Shown in pieces: positions 18,045 to 59,566 of a DNA stretch of 64,000 nucleotides (its first letter is position 1; every line of letters starts with the position of its first letter). The position numbers were made by a program, and so were the translations under genes. Under the pieces are notes generated by a model, which had not been told where the DNA came from, made no database searches, and was given only the letters and a program-made list of their open reading frames with translations. The DNA lies in assembly GCA_035041965.1 (NCBI GenBank), contig JAPYMA010000028.1:1-64000 (forward strand), written 5' to 3'. This DNA comes from Anisakis pegreffii. Lineage: Eukaryota; Nematoda; Chromadorea; Rhabditida; Anisakidae.

Positions 18045-21000
18045 ATACGTTCAAAAAAATGCATAGTTCGCATTCGTAACGGCAGTCAAGCTCATAACTG
18101 AGATGCGTTAACTTGATGATGCTTTGTTGATTCGGAAAATTAATAGTTTCTGGAATAAGCTGATAAACCAATTTGGAGTTCTTTGATCTGGTATTCTTGC
18201 TATCGCAATTAAGATTTAATGAGGTCAGAGGTAAATGTAAGTAACGACAGTGATCAATGTCACTAAGTTAGATAAAGTTGACTAACGCTCACACCTTTCA
18301 ATTTATACTGAAATCGAATGTGTGCCTAAAGGAAAATTCAGATAAAGAGTTGACGTCCTAACAGAGAAGAAGAGTTCTGAAGCCTTTTTGTAGCAGAACT
18401 GAGATCAGATGAGCGCGCACAAAGCAAATAAACAAAAGCGAAAAAGGTTTCAAAATAATTCCAAACTCAGTGCACCATATTCATAAAGTAATACATCACA
18501 TTCATAAAGAACACAGCAAAGCTCTCAGGCAACATTCTGACCACAATGGGATTATGTATAGCAAAGTTTGAACATATTACTGTTTTTTTTATGAAAGCGT
18601 TTTCTGGCTTATTCTTAGTTGCCCAAAGTTCAACTAGAATGAACGACGACTAGCTTCATCAACGAATTGTGATTTGAGTGTCAAAGGGGTATGCAAACTT
18701 CTCTTGATTAAGAACGACAGAAAAAATACAAAAGCTTTGGTGAGGACTTTTATCAATACTAAAATTGCCTCTGGAATTTTGAGAGAGATGATGACGTAGA
18801 GAAATCCATCTGCGATCCTCACTCCTAGGTATGAATCGTTGATTTGTATGAAAAAAAGACACGGCCTTTATTATTCGCTGCAGATAAATGATCATTTCGA
18901 TGAGTCAGTCTTCTAGAAATGAACTCGACGACTGCAGTATTAAGAAGAATTCAGTGATCGAGGCAAGTCATTGCTTATACTGCATTACTTGAATCTGACA
19001 AGCTGAAGTATTCAGCTGATGCAAATATTTTTTCGACTCAGTTCTCGCTTGGGAAGCTCATACCATTTTCCGAGTCGAATCAGTGATAGGAAACAAACAT
19101 TACAGAAAAACAAAGCATTCACTCACTGCACACATATTCTAGGGCATCAGTCATTCTTAACGTTAATTCTGGTTCGTTTTCCATCTTTCGTCGACGGAAA
19201 GTTGATCGTAAGAATTGAAAAATGAGAAAATACTGCCAAAACCGAAAAATAATAACTGCGAACTTGTATTTGTTGAAATTAGATACTTGAAAACTTCAAA
19301 CTTAACAAAGTGTGCGAGTGACACTAGAAATATGGACGAATTAACAACAGACAAGTATTATTGAAACTTTAAAAAAACATTCATCACTCTTGAACCAAAA
19401 ACCAACAACCAACCAATTCATTCACAACTAAATGCGAAACGCTCTCGCATTTTTCACTTGATTTTGTTTCCTCATATCCACGTTGCTTGTTGTTGATCTC
19501 CTGAAGCAACAATTACTACCGATTTAACAACGACCACCAACGTTGTTTGCATACTGCTTGCTTACATTTATACTAATTTTTTACATTTGCTTTTAAGATA
19601 TTCCATTTTCCCCTAACAAAAATTCATTCACTTCTTGAATAAAGTCATGCTTTTATGCTGAAAATACGCTTACAACGGTTCAGCACACTGACTTAAACAA
19701 GTATCAGCTCACCAATTCGGTCCTTCAGCAAACTCACTTCCGTTTTTTTCTGTTTATTCAACAACCTCTTCTCCACTGCGAAGCTTTTGGGTAGGTAATT
19801 CACACCCTACCAACAGATCTCTCTTCTTGGACACGAAATACGATGAATAACTATTCTAACTGGGTAATTTCTTTTTTTCTGATATCAAATGAACATTACC
19901 AATAATTGGTACAAAAATGTTAATATTTCCTAAAATTATCGTGAATTCTGAAGAAGTTCAATCAAATATTAAAGATTTCATATGAACGACAACTTAATGA
20001 TGAGTAAAATGGTTCATTCCTACAATATGCGATATTGTCGATTACGCACAAACGCTTCCTCACAACTGTTAAAGTACAATTGATCCACCCCGTCAAAAAA
20101 TACGATCCATTAATTCAAGCAAATTCGAATTTTTCTTCAAATACTTGATGAATAAAATATGGTCAACTATTCAAAATATAGCCTTCAACTGTATCACAAT
20201 AGAGTGATATGGCACAACTATACATAATTATACATAATTAATCTCAACTTTCAATTTTGAGAAGCAATTTTAGAAAATCGTTGGAAGAAACAATAGAAGA
20301 AAAAATACAATCTCTCTGCACATTACTACTGATAATCATACTACTGTTGCTCATTTTATACAATAATTGTTATCTACAACTGACTTTCATTAGAGAGCTT
20401 AATCTAAACACAGTTAGTGCGTTGTCAAGTAAATAATAACACGAACTCTCGTCAGCCTCAACTACACCCTCGATAATAGGAGCAATACAGTGTTCATGGC
20501 GACATGCACAGAATGTAGGTTACTTCATAGACCTGCTTGATGAGGGTACCAACAAGTCCTTAGTTCTTTCAAATCAATTGCAATCTTCGCTGTGTCTTAT
20601 TTTAGCTTTTGACGAGCAGATGAATTCTGATGATGAACACAAATTTATGCATGCTACAAACCGAAGAACTGTTAATGCCTGAAGCGAAGCACTACTCGCT
20701 GCCACATTCGAAACAAAGCTTCATAAATGCGTCTCATTTGCAAGCTTCAAAGCACGAAGGAAATATGCCGACCGCATGCATGCAAGCCAAATATCTTTTT
20801 CCTTTTCATAAACGCAGTCAATCAGTAATATGAACGAACCGACGGAGCGAGAATGGGTGTTGTTGTAGTTGATAAAGTATCGTAAATACACCAACCACAA
20901 TGCGAATAATTGATGGTCGTTTTCAATGCATTCAAAATATCGTCATAACGAGTGACATCACTTCGTGGATAACGAATCACATTTGATAAACGGCCACATC

Positions 21001-21334
21001 TAATTGCTCAATCATTCATTATCATATGATGCCTTCAACAATGCTCTCTTCAGCCAATTCCTCACATTCTCACTCAAAATCTGAACTCCTGATATGTATG
21101 TAGTGTAAATTATTTCAATTCTTCGTCATTCCATCAATTTACACCAAACGCGGTGTGACCACTGATTGCAAAATAGTGCACTGGAAAAAAATCATATTGA
21201 CTTAATTTTTTCGAGTGGTCTTCACAAAATACATATTTCTTTACGATTGTCTAGAAGTTATATATAATAGATCCTTACAAAAAATCATGAACGTCCTTTC
21301 ACTAAATTTTGTTTGCAGCGCAACTGCTAGCTAG

Positions 21335-21424
21335 CTATTGGAAGTGATCACTATGCACTCTGGTGATTACACTTTGGAACTATTGGCAGTGATCAATATG
21401 CACTCTGAAGATTACACTTTGGCT
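21335..21424. repeat. 45-bp tandem repeat (two copies)
   Basis: The unit starts CTATTGG and ends GATTACACTTTGG. Copies are 21335-21379 and 21380-21424, with a few substitutions. Non-coding. Confidence 0.85.
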
Positions 21425-24400
21425 CGTAATGCTGAACTGTAATAACGAACGAAGAAAGCATTAATTGGTTGCTGCGATCAAAAATTGTTCACCTGTCGTA
21501 GATGAAATGATCATTTGCAGTAGCACCCAACTTGTTTGATACGGACTCATTGTACGACTCTATATGGAAGTGCATCTTTGGGAACTGATTCCGAAATCGC
21601 ATCAACGATCGATGGTTTTCGTTGTAAGGTGCAATAACGACCATACGAACATCTCGTATTGTTTCAGCAATCGATTGTAATCTTCAAAAACAATTATTGG
21701 CACTACTTTGAAGTGATTCCTCACAACAGTTGTTCGATTTTGAGCGCATTTCGTAAATAGGTTATGTTGTTTTCTTCTCTCGCTAGAATAACGAATTTCG
21801 TTCGTACACTTTGCTCGCTTGTCGCCAGAAGGTAACTTCGAATAAAATACTTTTTTTTTGCTGAGAACAGAACAAACGAATTCGATAAAAGATGAACTTC
21901 AACCTTATGATTACATTCAACGTAAGCCCAAGAGCTGCTATATTTTGGATTGAACAGATTCTCTGCGTTGAATTTAAGTTCAACAAAAAAATTGCTATGA
22001 ACGATACCATATAGGTCACTACACGAGTAAATCAGATTAATTCACACTAGGTTATGGATATTTTCCAGTTGTTAGCAAAAACAACAAAATTTAGTGACTG
22101 ACTAAAACACTGGAACAACTATGTGAAATTAGAATTGTTACTTACTTGAGCAAATGTGTCTGGACGTTTGTTCGCTGGAGAGGCATAAAAACTGTAACAA
22201 GTATATATCCTCTTGATTCGTTCATCACATCTCGCCCGTTGATTTTCCATTTTGTCGAATGATCACACACCGGTGGTAAACTCTTAAAATACCTATCATG
22301 ATTAGTTGATTCGTAAGACTTTCGCAGTTCGTAAAGAATATGTAATCATTCACATATGTTGTAATCAACTTTACCGTTACGGATAGATTTGTTAGTGTAA
22401 TGCTGCCGCTAGACGTATTTCGTCATTGTTTTCAATGTGTTAGAAATAATGATGATATCAAGAAATAAATGTCATCACAGTGCAGTGCATTTCAAGGATT
22501 GATGATATGCCCTCTTGCATGAGGCGCTGCTTAATGGACTCAGATTCACACTGCGCAAAAATAACCGCATACTCTCTTCCAAATATCATGATCATCTTTT
22601 TGTAACCTATTTCATTCATTAACTGGAACTTATTTGGAATTCATCAAAATTTATTCATCCTCGCCATAAATTAGTCATGCACAATAATTTCGATCATATT
22701 TATTAGGTTTTAAGATGAGATGAATCAGTAACTTCGTAAATCATTCCTTCCCTACATGCCACTCTTCAAGTCACTTATTTTATTGGGGAAAAGGGATTTT
22801 GCGATGAACAAACTAATCATAAAGTCGTATGAATGACACCAACCGACAAAATGCCGCTGAATCATGTAATGAAAGACTGTGGAGTGCTGTCCGCAGCTGT
22901 TTTCAGTTGCGAAATATAGATCATGCTGAAATCCCTAACTGTAAGTGGAAAAGTAAGTGGAAAATAACTTCAATTCCCGTCGGTTTTGCTTCACTTACAA
23001 CATGTCTGATGTTCGATTAATCTGTTGGTACCCCCTATTTTTGATCGACAATATTATGAATTTCTTAAACAAATTATTGGGTTTTTTTGGCCAAATTCAG
23101 CCTTCACTGTCCGGCACTACCATGTTAGTTTTCAAAGCTCTTTGAGAGGACTCTATACATTTTGTTAAGTAAGATGCAGTTAACACAGAGAACGATTTTG
23201 GATCCAGTCCGCAAAAACAGAATGCACATCGTTGGGAGGTCATAATTATTTGTTCATTCCGCAAAGGAACAGTTGCTTGATGTCTCGATGAAAATGGTCG
23301 CTTGCATGCAACTATTCAACAGTTTGCTAATTCTTCAATCATTTGATCAAAGCAAGCACACAAATGTTTTTTGGTGTATTGCGTTGCAATTATAACACAA
23401 AAACTTTGCCATAAACACCCACAATGATTGAAGAAATATTGCTTTTCTTTGATCGTCGAAGCAATTGTCATTGTTCTATCTTGGATTTACTTCAGCACTT
23501 TTTTTGACGAAAATGAAACGAACTTCAATAGTATGTTAAAGAATTAATGGTAATCGAACGTAAGAAAAAGCAAATGACTGACCTTAGCTGAATGAAGACA
23601 AATGAAAAGAAGTGATAATATGACGATATGCTGCATCGTAATGCCTACCGGCTAGCAGATCGCTGTATAGGCGTAATGTGATCAGCATTTGAATGAGCAT
23701 CGCTGAAAGGTTAGAGGAGTTGCGTGGAATCAGCTGAGTAGTGTATTAAATATATACAATGAATATACACAACCATATAGCAACTGCCTTTTCTTTCATA
23801 TCGCTTTAAGCATCCAACTGACGACGTAATATCGTTAACATTTTATGCACATCATACCATCAATAACCGCTACTTTTCCTTGAACAATTGCATTTCTTGA
23901 GAGAAAAAAATTTTCAAAGTATAATACATCTATGAAGGATTTAGTGTTAACGAGAGATTTATTTTATTGTTCTATTGTTGATCGATTAATTTCTCGAATT
24001 AGCTCTGAACAAATTTTTTAGGCCACAGGCCACAACTAAACCTGAAAAGTTCTTTTGAATTTGCATCTGCCGCTTGTAAATTCAATCGCAATATGTGAAA
24101 AGCAGGTGTCGAACTTCGAGAATTTGCCTGTGATCGTTAGCAGTTGGACAGATCCAGATATTTTTGCATGGACTTATTTGATTTTAGTGAAATTACAGTA
24201 AATATTTTTGTAAATTCACTTGCTTTCTCACTTCAGTCTGATGCGCCTGTCAGGAAATTATTACAGAAAAATTCATTGCCAAAACGGATGATCTGCGCCA
24301 CATGGTATCATTCTTATACAATAGATCAAACGCTGAGGTATGATGGCAGCTAAGCCTTTCCCTGTTAGCAGAATAAATTGACTTGTAAGATCCCAAAGAG

Positions 24401-24600
24401 AAGCTGCCTGCCGATACTATTCTTAATAAATTGAAAGTTGAAGTCATTTTCCATCAGAACCTTCAGAGAAATGCAAATTACTGAGTAAATTATCGATTAA
24501 AGTTGAGTGTACAGATGGCATAAACATATCCGAAATCTTATACTTCAAAAAAAAAAAAACTCGAATTTTGTACAAATGGCATGAACATACTCCGAAAAAA

Positions 24601-24671
24601 TTTCAAGTTTTCAAAGTACAATGTACAACTCTACGTACAACTCTACGAGACTGTACTTCAAAAACTTGAAA
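24601..24671. repeat. Inverted repeat, 20-bp arms
   Basis: The left arm TTTCAAGTTTTCAAAGTACA (24601-24620) pairs with 24652-24671 at all but two positions. The spacer contains a 12-bp tandem repeat GTACAACTCTAC. Could form a hairpin; no gene context. Confidence 0.7.
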
Positions 24672-25689
24672 TTCTCGTCCAAAACAATGCATTCTTTGCT
24701 AAAACAGGAACATTTGTTCTATATGACGGTTGCTGTGAGTTATCATGATACTGACGAAATATGAGTGCATCAATCACTTGAACACATTACCAATAGCCGA
24801 TCATATTACGATCTTGTTGAGCAATTTGAGATATTTATCCGATGCAGTATCTCAACAAGTCGTAATTTTCATCCAACAGAGCATGCTGTTTTCTCAACAT
24901 CTGTAACTTTTCGGTTCTGACGAATCCTGAGTTTAGCTTTGAGCAGATCCTTCCTTAAACCATAGTTCATGTAAAATCACCTGGTTCCTTGACAAAAATG
25001 ATAAGTGCGATGTCAGATTTTTTTTTTGTTTTCAATCACAATGAACAAATGAACACCGTTTATAAATCTGGCGAGTTTTCACTGTTTAGGCGCCTTAAGA
25101 CTAAAATTTTTTGAATAAAACTTGTAGGCAGTATTCATTCGACGATTGCATAAACAAATAATCATTCAGCCCTTCATGATGATTCGCACAATAACCATAA
25201 GATGTGAAACCATTTTCTATATGATGGAATATAATGATGTCGACAAGACCTGATAAAAAAGGATATCTGAATAGGGTATGTAGAACTGTACTCAGAATTA
25301 GCATGATAAGTTTGATCAAAATGTAATTTTTTGTGAGCTCAAGTTTTTGTGAAAATAACCAGTATACGGTTTACGTTTGCAAAATCCCGACCATTTTCTC
25401 AATCCCGAGATTGAGACTTGCTCCCGGAATCGTTTTTCAATCCCAGAGAGATCCCGGGATTGAAAAGAAACTTTCAAAATATATGAATGTGATACGTTCA
25501 ACACATTCTTTTTGAACCAATGTGTTCATAATTAATAAAAAAAAAACAGTTTATTCGATGAAACTCACCAAATTCAATAAATTTAACAAAACAATTGAGA
25601 CAGAACCCTAGTGAATTGAATAACTTATGAGGAAATAATAGAGTTAAGACTGAAACAATAACAACAAATTCAAAAAACAAAATCCAGTG

Positions 25690-26412
25690 AGGCTTGAAAT
25701 ACTCTAACAAACGTTAGGGCGTTGATTGTCGCATCGCTCATCCAATTTCTCAGTTTTGTACAAAAAAAAGAAAATGTCGTGAAGGCTCGCTCACTGTTGA
25801 CACTTGTTGGTGGGATCGTTTTAATCGAATTGTACAATTTTTACTTATTCGCCACTCTTTCCTTTATCACTTCGAACAAATGCATTTAAGAGATTACTTT
25901 GCTGTTCGTGTCATTACTTTTTTCACGACTTATGGAATTCATCATCAATTTTATTTTCTTTGGGAAACCAATATCATGTTCATTCCCGTCCTTGGACGAA
26001 TCAGTTGCCATCGATGAGTTGAACTCTGGCTTATTATCATTTTTACTGCTCGCACCGAACAACCTCGAAGATAAATTCACTGCTAGTTCCATAATATTTT
26101 CTTTCACGATCTTATATCTCATATAATCTGTTCCTTTCTGAGAATAACCAGGATCGTTCATATATCTCATCGAATGCATAAAATTGGTATTCTGCGCTCG
26201 TTATTCCTCATCAGAAGTGCATGCAAGAGATCATCAGTGATAATCGTATTCAATTTCTTTAGTGCATCGATGGAGAACTCTGGCGTTTTATTTGTTTTGA
26301 ACAAGTCAAGATAATACAAGACAACGTTGATAACGAAAGATGAAGCCACACTGATAAATTCTTGGTGAGTGTGTGTGAAAACGAAAGCCGGGGTGGGGTG
26401 GCCATTTGCCAT
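25690..26412 (-). pseudogene. hAT transposase remnant with C-terminal dimerisation motif
   Basis: The minus-strand fragments, in order, are SIDALKKLNTIITDDLLHAL with MRNNERR; then IKLMMNSISREKSND; then TIPPTSVNSERAFTTF, followed in a shifted frame by CTKLRNWMSDATINAL. The last two match the hAT C-terminal dimerisation region (I-P-x-T-S-x-x-S-E-R-x-F ... KLRN.L). The frame shifts at a T-run (25761-25768 region), and stops interrupt the rest. The gene is therefore dead. It shares the ALKKLN ... LL.ALL.R.NE block with the second remnant at 61.5 kb, so both come from one family. The zinc-finger/DDE N-terminal part was not found. Confidence 0.72.
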
Positions 26413-26444
26413 GAATCATCTTTTGATTACCATGTGGGTGGTAA

Positions 26445-26488
26445 ACAACAAATATGGGTGCCTTCGGTACGGCACCCATATTTGTTGT
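26445..26488. repeat. Perfect 18-bp-stem hairpin
   Basis: ACAACAAATATGGGTGCC (26445-26462), an 8-base spacer TTCGGTAC, then its exact reverse complement (26471-26488). Lies inside the hAT-like element near its right end. Confidence 0.95.
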
Positions 26489-26497
26489 AGTACACCT

Positions 26498-26550
26498 AAT
26501 TTAGTAGCACACCTATCAAAAATCATTCGTGATAGGTATGCTATTAAATT
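26498..26550. repeat. 21-bp imperfect hairpin
   Basis: Arms 26498-26518 and 26530-26550 pair with two mismatches (both compatible with G-T pairing in single-stranded form); the spacer is 11 bases. It sits 10 bp from the preceding perfect hairpin. Confidence 0.85.
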
Positions 26551-26891
26551 CATACAAAATGACTTGTATTATGAATCCCGGAAATCTCGTGAATCCCGAG
26601 ATTCGGGATCCCGTGCAAACAATACAAATTTTTATTTGATTTGAACCATTTTTCAGAATCTCGATGTTTCCATGTTGTTAGCCGTTATTTGATGATGTGC
26701 TGCTGTTCGCATTGCACGACACTGACGGTTGTAATATGATGAAATATACATTTGATCTGATTTGTATCAAATAATTCTATTACAACAATTTGAATAATAC
26801 GATGATTTGATGAAATTGTAAAACTACGCTGATTGTGAGATAAGCATTTTTTAAACAATGATAGTGATAAAATGAATTAAAATAGGAACAC

Positions 26892-26913
26892 CAATAATAA
26901 TAATAATAATAAC

Positions 26914-26946
<33 letters not shown>
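26892..26946. repeat. (AAT)n microsatellite
   Basis: About 55 bp of AAT triplets with one AAC interruption, upstream of the giant golgin-like gene. Confidence 0.95.
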
Positions 26947-26947
<1 letters not shown>

Positions 26948-27718
26948 CTACTTTTGGTGACCAAATTAATGCGTAGTTACATGATTTCGCGAAGCGTCTC
27001 GGTGCAATGCACCTTTGGTCATTCAAAGTACCAACATTTTTGCTATTATTGCCAATTGTTATTCTTTTTCGCATTTCTACCATCAGTGATGATTTGATGT
27101 TTATCTGTATCGCTCTCTCAAATTTGTGCAGCAATAGGTGATCTGAATTTAGTCTTGAAACGCCACTTCTCATTTCGGTATTATGTTGTTGGCAGCTGAT
27201 TGGCGCTGTGCCATAAGCAGGAAGTTTTGAGAAGGTGGAATGGTATGCCCTCAAGGCATTTTTGCAACGACCCGTCAGGGGTGGTGGTTGGAGACTTTAG
27301 GGTTTGGAAGGCGGATTTATTACTCAGGCTTATAATTGCATAAGAAGAATAGCACGAGGTGGCGACGTCACTCTCGTAAAACACCATGTTTTCGGTTAAA
27401 TAAATAGTTACCGTTTGTTCCGTTATCGCTAATGTTAGTTATCCTGTTCGGTGATTCGATATTGAAATCGTTGATTATTACGTGATATTCTTAATGGTTC
27501 ATGATATCATTATTATCCTAATTAAAAGTTGAATTTATTTTCAAGCGGTGCTTAGTTTCGTTACCGATTCCATGATCAGCAACGTTCAACAAGTCTCTAA
27601 ATCACTAAGCTGTTAGAGGGTTTGGATTGATCCAGAGTCTCTTCTAATTATCGGTAGGCACGACTGACAGCTATCTGAATCGGATCTGAGCCACACGTCA
27701 AAAATACCGTGTTCTAAT

Positions 27719-57081
<29,363 letters not shown>

Positions 57082-58920
57082 CAGCTTTACTTGATGACAC
57101 AGGTTTCAAAAATTCATTCATGCCTTTCATTTATAAATCATTATTAATTTCATCAGTTACGCATTTTCGATCTTTGAATTCGTTACTTCAAAGACACATC
57201 TCAAGCTATAAAAATATTGAGATGGTGTTTTTGCACGAAACAACAAATAATTGAATCAAACATTTCTGTTTTGAACATTCAGGATTTGATTCTGTTTTCT
57301 AAGTAGCACAATAATGCCCATTGTAAAAAATATTTATTCGTTTGTTTTTGCTTTATTTCATTTCGAAATTCCATTGCGGATGTGTAACGCGTCAACGGAT
57401 GGATGCTCATTATTCACTTCTTGTGACATTCTGCTGTGATTACTATTATGACTATTCGCTAACAGAATTTTTTGAAGAAATATCTAATGTTTATTGTAAG
57501 ACTGTCAAGCAGTCTCCTTTCAGACCAGTCATAATTTATTTATGCGGCCATACTCTTTGTTTTGAATCAAAATTTTTGTGTAAGTCGAATTGAAGTTGGT
57601 GATCAATCAGTCAGTTTTAATTTTACCCTCATCTCTTTTCCGTTTGAATATTTTTTGCGACAAACTGAAATGAGCGAGAATTGTTTCATTGATCTGTCTC
57701 ATTATCGTATTTCTGATGAAGTCATTTATTCACTGACTGAAGGTTGAACTGATCGATTGATCGGCTCTATTAGAGTGTATTGTCTTTCGGTCGCATTCGC
57801 TTATCTTTTAATCGTTCGTGCCAGTTATCTTCTTCTAAACAGTACCTTCATTTTAGTCAGTCATAATATACGTGTAGGAGCTGCCTGTATGATAGTACTA
57901 AATCATTGTTAACAAGAAGATATTATACATCCATTGCTATGATTTTATTTGCGTTCAATGGTCAGTTATTAGACAAGTGATTCCTCCACTGAGGGTTTCG
58001 TTTGAAGTCTTGAAAATTAGTTCATTAATAAACATCGACAATGAAATCATGTGTTTGAAGGTACTTTCTGTCATTCGTATTGTTTTATTGCTATGCGATT
58101 TTGGTAATAAACTAACATGCAAAGTGAATCATCACATTGTCAAATATGGTTTGTTATAGAAAAAAAAGAAGTTTAACTTTGAAACTGTGGTAAGCTCGTT
58201 GTGCTTTTTAAATGAATTGGCCATATTATGATTATATTCACTGTTTATTTCTGTATTTATTTACTTCGTCTTTCTGTGATGTTTATGCTATTTTTGTTAA
58301 AATGATCATATTTTCTTGGTTGTCGTGGACGGTAGTGAAAATATCATTGTTGTTGCAAAGCGTTTCGTTAACTGACTAAAATTATTCGATGTTTTCGATT
58401 TGATCATGTTCTGAATTACTCCAAAGTTGGTGAAAGTTTGATGATTAATTGTGCAACATATTGATCGTTGAATACTGCGTTCAATTTACGCTGTCATTAA
58501 CGTTTTTTTCTTGAAATATATACGAACAATAAAGTGATTTGCGTGATGGAATTTGTGATACGAAAACACGAAAATTGCTGTATTTTCATATTGTAATACG
58601 AAAATTGCTACGTCCACATCAGTGCTGTTTTGCGCGCGATTTGTTCGTGGATCTGTCTGACGTTGGATCACTGAATAATTTCTAGACTGAATCGTAATAC
58701 CTTGTTCATCGTCGACGATACTCTCACAATGATCAGGTGATCTGATCAGAAATTGCAGAGTGGCTACCTTTTTATTGCTTCTTTACCCCTTGCTCCACAC
58801 CAAATATCACCACCCGGTTATTTATCGACCCATTTTCTTTCAACGAAACCTGTTAACTATCAAGTGAATGGTAGATCTACGAGGTTGCTGAGAAGTGTTT
58901 TTCTGAATTGTAAGTTTTTC
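57082..58920. other. 3' flank of the golgin-like gene
   Basis: Should contain the 3' UTR and the start of intergenic DNA. I saw no poly(A) signal that I would single out. The only coding-like patch is the RING-like fragment at 57342-57590. The rest is AT-rich. Confidence 0.4.
57342..57590 (+). other. Possible RING-finger fragment
   Basis: An open frame contains NVYCKTVKQSPFRPVIIYLC followed by GHTLCFE. The run P-V-I-x-x-x-C-G-H-T-L-C is the central part of a RING finger. A GTAAGT donor follows at TTTTTGT|GTAAGT. The first CxxC pair is incomplete and the second half of the RING is not found nearby, so this is either one exon of a small gene or a decayed copy. Confidence 0.22.
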
Positions 58921-59163
58921 TGTTTTTCTGAATTGACAGATTCCGCTGGATCGACTGGTGTAAAAATATTCAGATGTTGCTGGTCAAACCTGAGGAGACG
59001 GTAGGCTCGAAGATGGCAAACCGCATTTCATTAACAAAATGGCCATATCTCCTCAAGAAAGCAAAATCGCTTTATAAAATATACGTTTCTCAGAAAGAAG
59101 AGATTCTGAGCAATTGAATGGTGCAAAGAAATTCATATGTTAGCAGACAAAGCTGAGGGTACT
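58921..59163. repeat. 243-bp direct repeat, copy 1
   Basis: Begins TGTTTTTCTGAATTGACAGA and ends CTGAGGGTACT. Copy 2 lies 403 bp downstream at 59324-59566 with about four substitutions and no indel. The intervening DNA carries a more diverged version of part of the unit (CTATATCTCCTAAAGAAACC), so the array is older than the last duplication. Confidence 0.93.
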
Positions 59164-59323
59164 GGTACCTTGAAAATTTTAACGCTTATATTGCTATATT
59201 AATATATAACATTGATCTATAGTGATACAATGTGCATTGAATGAGTCCCTCTGCGCTAATTGAGATGGCTTTAGAAAAATAGCTATATCTCCTAAAGAAA
59301 CCAAAATCAGTCGGAAAAATATA

Positions 59324-59566
59324 TGTTTTTCTGAATTGACAGATTCCGCTGGATCGACTGGTGTAAAAATATTCAGATGTTGCTGGTCAAACCTGAGGAG
59401 ACGGTAAGCTGGAAGATGGCAAACCGCATTTCATTAAGAAAATGGCCATATCTCCTCAAGAAAGCAAAATCGCTTTATAAAATATACGTTTCTCAGAAAG
59501 AAGAGATTCTGAGCAATTGAATGGTGCAAAGAAATTCATATGTTAGCAGGCAAAGCTGAGGGTACT
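59324..59566. repeat. 243-bp direct repeat, copy 2
   Basis: A near-identical copy of 58921-59163. It shares the words GGCCATATCTCCTCAAGAAA and GCTTTATAAAATATACG. No coding frame is kept across the unit. Confidence 0.93.

Larger units (their letters stand above)
15663..25374. other. Long mostly non-coding region
   Basis: About 9.7 kb with no exon I can support well. It contains a CCGACCG-type island (16660-16880), a MITE-like element (16968-17304), one doubtful secreted ORF (17661-18044), a 45-bp tandem repeat (21335-21424), a short inverted repeat (24601-24671) and otherwise unique AT-rich DNA. The 5' exons and promoter of the minus-strand gene should lie somewhere in its first part, but I could not place them. 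Confidence 0.5.
25375..26620 (-). mobile_element. Decayed hAT-like DNA transposon
   Basis: An element of about 1.25 kb contains a broken hAT transposase (25690-26412, minus). The left edge reads GTTTGCAAAATCCCGA and the reverse complement of the right edge reads GTTTGCACGGGATCCCGA, so they look like diverged terminal inverted repeats. Both ends carry further CCCGAGAT/CCCGGGAT words, and two strong hairpins lie near the right end. A target-site duplication is not evident, so the exact borders are tentative. Confidence 0.5.

Noticed and set aside
26877..27254. Poly-Leu minus-strand ORF upstream of the golgin gene
   Set aside because: The Leu run is the (AAT)n microsatellite read on the other strand; the rest has no recognisable pattern.
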